64,000 nucleotides of DNA, taken from contig JADJWT010000001.1 of NCBI GenBank assembly GCA_016716225.1, forward strand, positions 1,240,001 through 1,304,000. Reading direction: 5' to 3'. Under the pieces are notes generated by a model, which was not told where the DNA came from, did not search any database, and worked only from the letters and a program-made list of their open reading frames with translations. The stretch comes from Ignavibacteriota bacterium. Its GTDB lineage: Bacteria; Bacteroidota; Ignavibacteria; Ignavibacteriales; Melioribacteraceae. Both the position numbers and the translations under genes were made by a program. This document shows, piece by piece, positions 35,388-43,953 of the stretch. The first letter of the stretch is position 1. The number at the start of each line of letters is the position of its first letter.

Positions 35388-36860
35388 ATGAATAAGAAAT
35401 CAAATATTTTTGAAATTAATACAAGAGTTTGGTTAAGAAGATTTTACGATGGAACAAAGAGAGCAACTTTAAAAGATATTCCGCAAGAATATTGGTATGA
35501 TCTTTATCAAAAAGGATTTAATTACATTTGGCTTATGGGAGTTTGGAAAACAAATGAAAGTGTAATTAAGGAATATTGTTTTGAACCCGGTTTAATTGGA
35601 GATTACGGAAAAGCTTTGAAAGATTGGAATGAAAAAGATGTAATCGGCTCGCCATATGCTATTGATAGTTATGAAATAAATCCGTTGATTGGAACAAAGG
35701 AAGAAATTATAGAAATAAAAAATTATTTAAATTCGTTAGGAATAAAATTAATTCTAGATTTTGTATCAAATCATTTCAGCGCACACAGCTCTTTAATCGA
35801 AACAAATCCCGAATTATTTTTATCTGCCAACGAAGATTTTCTGCAAAGAAATTCATATACATTTTTCAAATCAAAAAATTCACAAATATTTGCACATGGA
35901 AGAGATCCGTTTTTTCCGGCTTGGCAAGATACAATTCAAGTAAATTATTTTTGCGAAAGTACAAGAAATTGGATGATTGAAACTTTAAAAAACTTAACAA
36001 ATTTATGTGATGGCGTTAGATGCGATATGGCAATGCTTTCTTTGAATAATGTTTTTGAAAATACTTGGGGCGGCGTAATTTCTCATAACAATTTTCCCAA
36101 ACCCAAAAATGAATTTTGGGAAATCTGCATAAAAGAAATTAAGCAATTAAATCCAAATTTTATTTTAATTGGTGAAGCTTATTGGGATTTGGAATGGGAA
36201 CTTCAAAAACTTGGTTTTGATTTTACTTACGATAAAAGATTATTAGATAGAATTAGAATAGAAAACGTTGGTGAAATTAAAGCACATTTAATGGCAGATA
36301 AATCATTTCAAGAAAAATCAGTTAGATTTATTGAAAACCACGATGAAGAAAGAGCAATATCATCTTTGGGTATTGAAAAATCAAAAGCAGCTGCAATAAT
36401 AATAAATACAATTCCGGGAATGACATTTATACACGATGGACAAATTGAGGGAAAAAAAATAAAACTTCCCGTTCAACTTGGAAGAGAACCGATTGAAAAA
36501 GAAAATCCCAGTTTAATGGAATTCTATGAAAAACTTTTGAGAATTACATCATCAGAAGTATTTAAATATGGAAATTGGGAATTGCTAAATCCAATACCAT
36601 CTTGGGTTACAAACAATACATATCATAATATTCTTGCTTGGAAAATTACTTTCGAAGAAAGAAAAAGACTTATTGTTATAAATTTTTCTAAAACAGTTTC
36701 ACAATGTAGAATAGAATTAAGTTTGAATAATTACCCCACAAAATTTAAACTTAAAGATATTTTGAATTACAAAACATATTTTAGAAAAACAGAAGAAGTT
36801 TTGAACGAAGGATTGTTTATTGAATTAGGTCCATTTAAAAGTCATATTTTTTCTTATTAA
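35388..36860 (+). CDS. GH13 alpha-amylase family glycoside hydrolase
   Basis: A 490-residue protein without signal peptide. The four GH13 regions are visible: DFVSNH (124-129), GVRCDMA with nucleophile Asp213, GEAYWDLE with acid/base Glu263, and ENHDEE with transition-state Asp319. The family acts on alpha-glucans or related alpha-glucosides by a retaining mechanism. Cytoplasmic location and the absence of a starch-binding domain point to glycogen, maltooligosaccharide or sugar-transfer chemistry. It starts 4 bases after dnaG, so the two share a transcript despite unrelated roles. Confidence 0.88.
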   Translation: MNKKSNIFEINTRVWLRRFYDGTKRATLKDIPQEYWYDLYQKGFNYIWLMGVWKTNESVIKEYCFEPGLIGDYGKALKDWNEKDVIGSPYAIDSYEINPLIGTKEEIIEIKNYLNSLGIKLILDFVSNHFSAHSSLIETNPELFLSANEDFLQRNSYTFFKSKNSQIFAHGRDPFFPAWQDTIQVNYFCESTRNWMIETLKNLTNLCDGVRCDMAMLSLNNVFENTWGGVISHNNFPKPKNEFWEICIKEIKQLNPNFILIGEAYWDLEWELQKLGFDFTYDKRLLDRIRIENVGEIKAHLMADKSFQEKSVRFIENHDEERAISSLGIEKSKAAAIIINTIPGMTFIHDGQIEGKKIKLPVQLGREPIEKENPSLMEFYEKLLRITSSEVFKYGNWELLNPIPSWVTNNTYHNILAWKITFEERKRLIVINFSKTVSQCRIELSLNNYPTKFKLKDILNYKTYFRKTEEVLNEGLFIELGPFKSHIFSY

Positions 36861-36977
36861 AGTAATACTTTTTTATCCGAATTTTTGTAACTTCGCATCG
36901 AAAATTTCTTTATTAATTCTTGCTATAATTTAATTTTTCTATAAATTATTATTTTTAAGATTAATAAAGTAAAATTA

Positions 36978-37061
36978 GGGGGATTTTCTTAAAAGCGTAA
37001 TTTAAAAACAATATCGTAACGCTTTTATTTTAATTATTTTTAAAATTAATAAGGATCCCCC
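36978..37061 (+). promoter_or_regulatory. Nested inverted-repeat leader before the OmpA-like gene
   Basis: GGGGGAT (36978-36984) pairs with ATCCCCC (37055-37061), 3 bases before the ATG at 37065. The right arm directly adjoins and partly overlaps the AAGGAT ribosome site (37051-37056). Inside, AAAAGCGT (36991-36998) pairs with ACGCTTTT (37019-37026). The mRNA leader could hide the ribosome site or form a terminator-like inner hairpin. It matches no riboswitch that I recognise. Confidence 0.5.
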
Positions 37062-37064
37062 ATA

Positions 37065-38279
37065 ATGGAAGATAACAATGAAATTCCACAAAATCCTTTT
37101 CGTTCTTTAGATCAATATTTAGAATGCCAAGATTATAGTGGTGAAGATGGTTTTTTCAAATTCGAACAAAACAACAAATATTATTTCGCATTAAACTTCA
37201 ACGGAAAAACATTTCTCAGATCACAAAGTTATTCAACAGAAATTGCACGAAATAACGGAATTAATTCAATTCACCGAAATGCACTTCTTGATGAAAGATG
37301 GATTAATTCTAAAACATCAGATAGTAAATTTTATTACAGTTTAATTGCTGGGAACAAGCAAGAAATAGCAAGAAGCTGTTATTATAATTCTGAAGAAGAA
37401 ATGCAGAATGATTTAAATTGGGTAAGAGGTGAAAACTCAATTATTGGAATTGGTGCAACCGAAATTGATGGAGTATGGTACTCTGCGGTAAGTCTATTAG
37501 AAATGAATAAAGTTGAAAATAATATCGAAAACAAAATTGAAAATTTGGAAATTTCGAAAAATTTAAAAACTGAAAAAGAAGAAATACAAAATGAAATTAT
37601 ATTAGATAAAATTGAAAATCCGAATGCAAAAATTGCTGGAGAAATTACTCCGGCGGTTATTGAGAAAAAAGGCGGATGCGGAAAATTATGGATCTGGATT
37701 TTATTGGCTGCTTTGCTGATAACACTTTGTATAATTTTTTGCAGAGAATGCGGCGGGTCAACAAAAATATCGGATTCTAGAATTTTGAAAAAACAAAATG
37801 TTGAAAAAATAAATTCTGAAAGAAAAATTGATAATTCTGTTGAAGAAATAAGCACTTCCAAAGAAATTGAAAAAGAAAATTTTGCTGAATATAATAATTC
37901 TGAAACAAATTTAATTATGCAAAATGCGCTTATAACTCAAACATCTTTTTCTATTAACGAAATTAATAATGATTTTGAAAAAAATAATTTTTCTGAAATC
38001 TCAAAAAGTAAGTTGGATGAAATTTCCGAATTTCTAAAAAATCATAATGAAATAAATATAGAAATACATGGGCACACTGACGATTCAAAATCGGACCAGC
38101 TAAGTAAAAATATTTCATTACAAAAAGCAGAGATGATAAAAAAATATTTAGTTGAAAAAGGAATTAGCGAAATAAAATTACGAGCAATTGGATTTGGTGA
38201 AAGATTTCCAATTGCAAGCAATTTAACAGAAGAAGGAAAAGTTAAGAACAGAAGAATTGAATTTAAGTTTGTTGAGTAA
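37065..38279 (+). CDS. YegP-like/OmpA-like transmembrane protein
   Basis: A 404-residue protein with no N-terminal signal. Two DUF1508 (YegP-like) repeats lie at about 28-75 and 88-135 (GFFKFEQNNKYYFALNFNGK type). A charged coiled-coil linker leads to one transmembrane helix (207-226), followed by a second linker and an OmpA C-terminal domain (about 300-404). The peptidoglycan-binding residues Asp340 (GHTDD) and Arg397 (NRRIEF) are retained. The predicted topology puts YegP-like domains in the cytoplasm and OmpA in the periplasm, tying the inner membrane to the cell wall. Function unknown. Expression is probably set by the structured leader just upstream. Confidence 0.78.
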   Translation: MEDNNEIPQNPFRSLDQYLECQDYSGEDGFFKFEQNNKYYFALNFNGKTFLRSQSYSTEIARNNGINSIHRNALLDERWINSKTSDSKFYYSLIAGNKQEIARSCYYNSEEEMQNDLNWVRGENSIIGIGATEIDGVWYSAVSLLEMNKVENNIENKIENLEISKNLKTEKEEIQNEIILDKIENPNAKIAGEITPAVIEKKGGCGKLWIWILLAALLITLCIIFCRECGGSTKISDSRILKKQNVEKINSERKIDNSVEEISTSKEIEKENFAEYNNSETNLIMQNALITQTSFSINEINNDFEKNNFSEISKSKLDEISEFLKNHNEINIEIHGHTDDSKSDQLSKNISLQKAEMIKKYLVEKGISEIKLRAIGFGERFPIASNLTEEGKVKNRRIEFKFVE

Positions 38280-38366
38280 TAAATTACTAATAATTATTTA
38301 ACTCCAAATATAATTCAAACCGATTTATAAATCAGATTCCACATTTTTTATTCATATCTTTACAAA

Positions 38367-39077
38367 ATGAAAAATCAGACTGAAATTTTACTTCCGGGAT
38401 TGGGAGAACAATTAAATTTTTTATTTTCTCGAATTAATATTGATGATAAAAATATTCTTGTAATAGGTTCAAATTCCGGTGAAATTGCAAAAATATTTTC
38501 TGGTAAAAATTCCAAACAAATAGAATTAATTGTTGAAGATTACGAATCGTTAATAACAACAAAATTAGTTTTAGATAAAGTAAAAAATATAAATACCAAA
38601 ATAATGTCTTTTGAACATACTGATTTTATTGATCATCAGTTTGATTTGATTTATGCGCAAGCATCAATTTCAAATTCAAACAGAAAAAATATTGTTAAAG
38701 AAATTAAAAGAATTTTAAAACCGGATGGAGTTTTTTGTGTTGGAGAAATTGTAAAACTTCAAAACATAATTCCAACTTTTGTTAATGATATTTTTGAAAC
38801 TTCAGATATTGATCCAATTGAAAAAAAGGATTTAGAAAAATTTTATACTGAACGAAATTTTGTGATATCGGATTCAAAAGATTTATCGAAAAGTTTAAGT
38901 GAATTTTATTTAACAGTTGCGGAATTATCAAAATCAAAAATGAAAGATTTGTCTGAAAATGAAAAATCTTATTACAAAAAATATTTAAATCAAATTAAAC
39001 ACGAAAGTCATTCGTTCTTAAAATTAGGTGCCGATAAGTTTATTGGTTTTAAAACTTTAATAATTAAAAAGAAATGA
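38367..39077 (+). CDS. Class I SAM-dependent methyltransferase-like protein
   Basis: A 236-residue protein with a Rossmann-type methyltransferase core: motif I region NILVIGSNSGEIAKIF, acidic strand-2 end IELIVEDYES, FDLIYAQASIS, and LKPDGVFCVGEIV. Motif I is weaker than the usual GxGxG, so binding of SAM is probable but not certain. Residues 130-236 are helical. Its ATGA overlap with rlmD implies coupled translation, and a role in RNA or ribosome modification is possible from that alone. Confidence 0.68.
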   Translation: MKNQTEILLPGLGEQLNFLFSRINIDDKNILVIGSNSGEIAKIFSGKNSKQIELIVEDYESLITTKLVLDKVKNINTKIMSFEHTDFIDHQFDLIYAQASISNSNRKNIVKEIKRILKPDGVFCVGEIVKLQNIIPTFVNDIFETSDIDPIEKKDLEKFYTERNFVISDSKDLSKSLSEFYLTVAELSKSKMKDLSENEKSYYKKYLNQIKHESHSFLKLGADKFIGFKTLIIKKK

Positions 39078-40516
39078 AAAAAAACGATATAGTTGAACTT
39101 AAAATAGAAAATTATGCATTTGAAGGAAAGGGCATTGCGCGTATTAACCAATCGCAGCTTGATCATGTTAGCAATGATGTTGATAAAAAGTATGTAATAT
39201 TTGTGCATAATTCTTTTCCCGGCGATATTGTAAATGCAAGGATATTAAAATTAAAAAAATCATACGGCGAAGCTAAAACTGTTGAAGTAATAAAATCTTC
39301 TAAAGACAGAATAAAACCGAAATGTAAACATTACGGAATTTGCGGCGGATGCAAACAGCAAGATTTAAATTATGAAATTCAGTTAAAGTATAAACATGAG
39401 CAAGTAAAAGATATTTTTGAGCGGCTGGGCGGATTTAGTGAATTTGAAATGCTTCCAATTTTAGGCTGTGAAAATATTTTTCATTACAGAAACAAAATGG
39501 AATTTTCGTTTACTCCGCAAAGATGGCTAACCGATGAAGATTTAAAAAATGAAATAATAAATGATAAAGAATTTGCACTTGGTTTTCACGTTCCAAAAGT
39601 ATTTAGCAAAGTTATAAATATTGAAGAATGTTTTTTACAATCTGATAACGCAACAGAAATTTTAAATTTCACAAGATATTTTTTTAAACAAAAAAACATA
39701 CCAATATTTTCAACAATTAATTACGAAGGTTTTTTGCGAAATTTAGTTTTGCGTGAATCATTTAATCTGAATCAATTTATGGTAAATTTGGTAACATCTT
39801 CTGAAAATGATGAATTGATTAATAATTATTCCGATGAACTTAAAAGTAATTTTCCATTCATAACAACTATAGTAAATAATATAAATCTGAAAAAATCTCA
39901 AACAGCATTTGGTGATTATGAAAAAGTTTATTTTGGCAACGGACTAATTCATGATAAAATTGGAAAATTTAAATTCAGAATAAGTGCAAATTCTTTTTTC
40001 CAAACGAACACTTTGCAAGCAGAAAAACTTTATGAAACTGCTTTAGATTTTGCAGAATTTAAAGGTGATGAAATAGTTTACGATTTATATTCCGGCGCCG
40101 GAACAATTGCAATATTTATTTCGGAAAGAGTTCAAAAAGTTTATGGATTTGAATCTGTTAGATCAGCAGTAAAAGATGCCAAAATAAATTGTGAAATTAA
40201 TAATGTTAAAAATGTAGAATCATTTGAAGTTGATTTAAACAAATCATTTCTCCCAATTTTAGAAAATTATAAAATTCCAAAACCGGAAATTATTATTACA
40301 GATCCACCAAGAGCGGGAATGAATGCGAAAACTGTAAATGATATTTTGGAGTTGGAACCGAAAAAAATTATTTATATAAGTTGTAATCCTTCAACGCAAG
40401 CGAGAGATATAAAATTACTTTGTGAAGAAAAATATAAACTTGTAAAAATTCAACCAGTTGATATGTTTCCGCAGACTTTCCATATAGAAAATGTGGCATT
40501 ATTGATAAAGTGCTAA
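39074..40516 (+). CDS. rlmD: 23S rRNA uracil-C5 methyltransferase (RlmD/RumA family)
   Basis: The enzyme adds a methyl group to C5 of a uracil in 23S rRNA (or tRNA in some relatives). An N-terminal TRAM domain (residues 1-65) is followed by an Fe-S cysteine set (CKHYGICGGC), an RNA-binding insert, and the SAM domain with DLYSGAGTIAIF. The catalytic motifs DPPRAGM and ISCNPSTQARD are near the end, with the nucleophilic Cys in SCNP. Length 480 is normal. RlmD, RlmCD and TrmA-like activities cannot be separated by sequence inspection. Confidence 0.88.
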   Translation: MKKNDIVELKIENYAFEGKGIARINQSQLDHVSNDVDKKYVIFVHNSFPGDIVNARILKLKKSYGEAKTVEVIKSSKDRIKPKCKHYGICGGCKQQDLNYEIQLKYKHEQVKDIFERLGGFSEFEMLPILGCENIFHYRNKMEFSFTPQRWLTDEDLKNEIINDKEFALGFHVPKVFSKVINIEECFLQSDNATEILNFTRYFFKQKNIPIFSTINYEGFLRNLVLRESFNLNQFMVNLVTSSENDELINNYSDELKSNFPFITTIVNNINLKKSQTAFGDYEKVYFGNGLIHDKIGKFKFRISANSFFQTNTLQAEKLYETALDFAEFKGDEIVYDLYSGAGTIAIFISERVQKVYGFESVRSAVKDAKINCEINNVKNVESFEVDLNKSFLPILENYKIPKPEIIITDPPRAGMNAKTVNDILELEPKKIIYISCNPSTQARDIKLLCEEKYKLVKIQPVDMFPQTFHIENVALLIKC

Positions 40517-40573
40517 TTTAATATTGAATATAAATATTTTGTATTTTTTGATTAACTAAATCTTATTACTATC

Positions 40574-40780
40574 ATGATATTTCAAATTGTAATTCAAGTT
40601 TTTTTATTAATAATTTTTTCTTCATTTATAATTTTTTTATGTAAGCAGTTAAAAATAAAGCAACCAGAAAAACCAGTTAAAAAAACTTGTATTTTAATTA
40701 GCTTTTTATCTGCAATTGCGTGGTTTATTATTGCGCAAATTGTTTGGGTTATTACTTCAATTCAAATGTCGGGAAGTTAA
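40574..40780 (+). CDS. Small two-helix membrane protein, unknown
   Basis: A 68-residue reading frame beginning at ATG 40574. It predicts two hydrophobic helices (residues 2-24 and 40-62) joined by a Lys/Pro-rich loop (KQLKIKQPEKPVKK), a common two-helix hairpin topology. No known family is recognised and no strong ribosome site is seen, so it may not be expressed. It lies 57 bases after rlmD and stops 1 base before the end of the convergent lipoprotein gene. Confidence 0.5.
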   Translation: MIFQIVIQVFLLIIFSSFIIFLCKQLKIKQPEKPVKKTCILISFLSAIAWFIIAQIVWVITSIQMSGS

Positions 40781-40781
40781 G

Positions 40782-41129
40782 CTAATTCAATTCCTCATTC
40801 AAATCCATAGAAGTTAATTTTATTGCGTTTGCTTTTTGCGGATAAGTTTCAATTGTGCAGTTTGTTTCAATTTCATAAACTAAATCAAGATATTGAATTG
40901 TTACACTTAAATTTCTATCAATTTTAAAAGCTGGCGGAATTATTCCTTCATTTTCCGGTTTATAAAGAATGCTGTCAATTTCAATAAAAAATCCGCAGCC
41001 GCCAGTATCATAATCACCAGTCCAAATTAATTTTGCATCTGTTTCGTATATCACCTCATTTTCATCTTCACAAGAAATTGAAAAAATTCCTATAATCGCA
41101 ATAATGTATAAAAATAATTTATGTTTCAT
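40782..41129 (-). CDS. Hypothetical lipoprotein
   Basis: From ATG 41129 (MKHKLFLYII) the 115-residue product has a short signal peptide ending in SISC, so the following Cys is probably lipidated. An ATG 36 bases further upstream would add 12 polar residues before the signal and is less likely. The mature part is beta-rich with two further cysteines that might form a disulfide. It resembles no family I can name. It is monocistronic and divergent from the M16 peptidase gene. Confidence 0.6.
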   Translation of the reverse strand: MKHKLFLYIIAIIGIFSISCEDENEVIYETDAKLIWTGDYDTGGCGFFIEIDSILYKPENEGIIPPAFKIDRNLSVTIQYLDLVYEIETNCTIETYPQKANAIKLTSMDLNEELN

Positions 41130-41274
41130 TTTATAATCAAAAATAGTTGGAAAATTAAATTTCATTAATTACACTTTCAAATTATACAAAGTTTATGAAA
41201 TATTCTTGAATAGAATTCCACTTTATCTTTTGTTAAGTTTTACAATAAAATAAATATAATTTAAGGAAAATATA

Positions 41275-43866
41275 ATGAGGAAATTTTTTTCGTATAAAAT
41301 ATTGTTTTTATCAATTTTATTATTAATTCTGAGCAATTCAATTTTTCATTCTAAAGAGAAAATTTCTACAATTCCGGATGGTGTTACAATTTACCAACTT
41401 GATAACGGAATTCAAGTTTTGCTGATTGAAAAACCTTCTTTACCAATGATTGGAATAAATACATTAGTAAAAGTCGGCTCTGCTTATGAAGGTTTTGCAA
41501 CAAGCGGAATGAGTCACATGCTTGAACATTTATTGTTCAACGGAACTTCTAAAATGACGCAAAAGGAATTGTATGATGCAACTGATAAAATTGGCGGATA
41601 CAATAATGCAAATACTGCTGAATTTTATACCAATTTTATGATGGTAACACCTTCGGAAAATATTATTGAAGGAATGAAACTTCAAGCTGGAATGTTATTT
41701 GATTCAACACTTCCAGAAGATAAATTTGAAAAAGAAAAAGGAATTGTTCTTGAAGAAATTGCGAAAAGTTTGGGAAATTCAAGCGAGCAAATTGAACGAA
41801 ATATTTTATCAATAATTTACAAAGGTCATTCACTTTCGCTGCCTACTTTAGGAACTTACGAAACTATTAAAAATATGAACAGAAACGATGTTTATAATTT
41901 TTACAAGAATTATTATGTGCCGAATAATATAATTATAAGTGTTGTGGGAAATTTCAAATCAAGTGAAATGTTAAAAAATATCAATGAAATTTATGGAAAA
42001 CAAAAACCCGGAATTATTTCCGAAGCAAATAATATAGGATTGAAAACCGGTTTTGATGTGATTCCGAATTTGCAAAATGGAGAAAAAGTTTTTCACAGAT
42101 TTTATGCTGGGGAGAAAACTCAATTACAAATTATCTTCAATTTGCCGAATCCAAATAATTTAGAATTTTTCGAAAGTTTGAATTTAATTCTTGATAACGA
42201 AAGTGAAAATATTAAATCAAATTTAAACAAGTTTTTTGCAGATGAGGTTGATGGTTTGGAATTTAAAATAAGAGAATTTAAAATTAAAAATTATTTACAG
42301 ACAACTTTAATCCTCAATTCCGAAAAAAATCTTAACGGAATAAAAGATTCTTTAATTTCGTTATTAAATTCCTTAAATCTTACACTTTCAAAAGAAATTA
42401 TAGAAACAGAAAAAATAAAAGCTCAGACTGAGTTTCAGCAGAATATTGAAAAACCACATATGTTTGGAATTTACAACGCTGCTAATCTTTCGCAATATGG
42501 AATTGAATCAATTCTAAATTCATACACTGGAGAAGGATTTATTTTTGCTGCAGAAGAAGTAAACAAAATTAAATTTTGCGAAAATCCACTTGTGATAATT
42601 CATCATGCAAATTCTACTTCAAAAGAAACCGCCAACATTTCAAATCAATTGCCAATTTTATTTGAAAATAAGAGTGGAGCAGAAATAATAGCAAAACAAA
42701 ATCCCGGAAGTGGTTTGTTGGCAATTCATTATTTATTCAAGAATAAAGCTGCGTATGAAGAAAAATATGGAAAAGATGCTGCAAAAATTTTGCATGATAT
42801 TTTTGGCGAGCGAATGAAAAATTCAGAAATCCAAAAACAAAGTTTAAAGTTTGGATTTCAATTTACTGTAAATGACAATCCTTTTATTCCAATGGATAAT
42901 ATTTATCTAAGTCAGGAATTTGGTTACATAAGAGTTGAAGGTTTGGGTGATAACATTGAAGAAGCTATAAAATTTTTAAATGAACAAATGTTAAATTTTA
43001 TTCCAACTCAAGAAGAATATGCAAAAGTTTCCGGAAAATCAAAAATGCCAGCTATGATGGGACATGGAAACCCATCGCAAAAAATGTTTGAAAAAAAATT
43101 AGAAACAATTTTATACACAGAAGAAAAATTCAATCCGAGCAAGACAGAACTTACTTTTGAGCAATTGTTGGAATTTGCGAATTATTATTTTCATCCAAGT
43201 AACATTATAATATCTGTGGTTTCAAAAGAAACACCGGAAAACATTAACAAATATTTTTCCAGTTTTAACAAACCTAATTTTGATAACGCAATAAATAATT
43301 CGGCTTATGAAAAACAATTTAAAGAAATACTGGAACCAATAAATTTTGAAGAAACTTTAGGCGGTGAACAATCATTTATTTATTATGGATTTCAGAAAAA
43401 AATCGAGCCAAATGAAAAAGCTGATTTGGAAGTTTTATCAATGTTAATTTCTGATAAAATAATTTTTGATGTTCGCGAAAAACAAGGAATGGCTTACCGA
43501 ATGAATGCTGGAATTGAAATTAGAAACGACAAAGCAATGTTCAATATTAATTTAGGCACACGACCTGAAAATATTGAAAAGCTAATTCCGCAATTAGCAA
43601 ATTTCTTTACTGAAAAATATTTGGGAAAAATTACTCAAGATGAAATTGATAAATCAGTAAATATGTATTTGGGAAAAATGATGTTCCGAAGACTTTCAAG
43701 CATTAACCAAGCTTACTATTTAGGTCATTCAAAATATTTTTATAGTGATATATTTTATGATTCAAAATCAATTGAGAATATAAAAAATGTTAAAGCAGAT
43801 AATGTAATTGCTGTTGCAAAAAAATATCTAAAAGTTGAAAATCCAGTTAAAATAATAGTGAAATAA
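41275..43866 (+). CDS. M16 family zinc peptidase, exported
   Basis: An 863-residue protein with an N-terminal export or anchor helix (residues 8-24) and two M16 halves. The first half has the inverted zinc motif HMLEH (His81, Glu84, His85) and the third ligand near Glu161 (GIVLEEIAK). The second half (about 480-863) has no HxxEH and is the usual inactive partner, with the conserved Arg-Tyr type region KQGMAYRMNAG. It probably degrades peptides in the periplasm or at the surface. It precedes the M1-M28 peptidase gene by 87 bases. Confidence 0.9.
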   Translation: MRKFFSYKILFLSILLLILSNSIFHSKEKISTIPDGVTIYQLDNGIQVLLIEKPSLPMIGINTLVKVGSAYEGFATSGMSHMLEHLLFNGTSKMTQKELYDATDKIGGYNNANTAEFYTNFMMVTPSENIIEGMKLQAGMLFDSTLPEDKFEKEKGIVLEEIAKSLGNSSEQIERNILSIIYKGHSLSLPTLGTYETIKNMNRNDVYNFYKNYYVPNNIIISVVGNFKSSEMLKNINEIYGKQKPGIISEANNIGLKTGFDVIPNLQNGEKVFHRFYAGEKTQLQIIFNLPNPNNLEFFESLNLILDNESENIKSNLNKFFADEVDGLEFKIREFKIKNYLQTTLILNSEKNLNGIKDSLISLLNSLNLTLSKEIIETEKIKAQTEFQQNIEKPHMFGIYNAANLSQYGIESILNSYTGEGFIFAAEEVNKIKFCENPLVIIHHANSTSKETANISNQLPILFENKSGAEIIAKQNPGSGLLAIHYLFKNKAAYEEKYGKDAAKILHDIFGERMKNSEIQKQSLKFGFQFTVNDNPFIPMDNIYLSQEFGYIRVEGLGDNIEEAIKFLNEQMLNFIPTQEEYAKVSGKSKMPAMMGHGNPSQKMFEKKLETILYTEEKFNPSKTELTFEQLLEFANYYFHPSNIIISVVSKETPENINKYFSSFNKPNFDNAINNSAYEKQFKEILEPINFEETLGGEQSFIYYGFQKKIEPNEKADLEVLSMLISDKIIFDVREKQGMAYRMNAGIEIRNDKAMFNINLGTRPENIEKLIPQLANFFTEKYLGKITQDEIDKSVNMYLGKMMFRRLSSINQAYYLGHSKYFYSDIFYDSKSIENIKNVKADNVIAVAKKYLKVENPVKIIVK

Positions 43867-43953
43867 AACTTTAAGAATTTTTATTTATTACGGTTTACAA
43901 CAAATCATAGTTAGCATAAAAAACTTTGTTAAATTTTATAACTTGGAAATAAA

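Noticed and set aside
37382..37861. 159-residue open frame on the minus strand
   Set aside because: It is antisense to the YegP/OmpA-like gene and its composition mirrors AT-rich coding DNA, with no family features.
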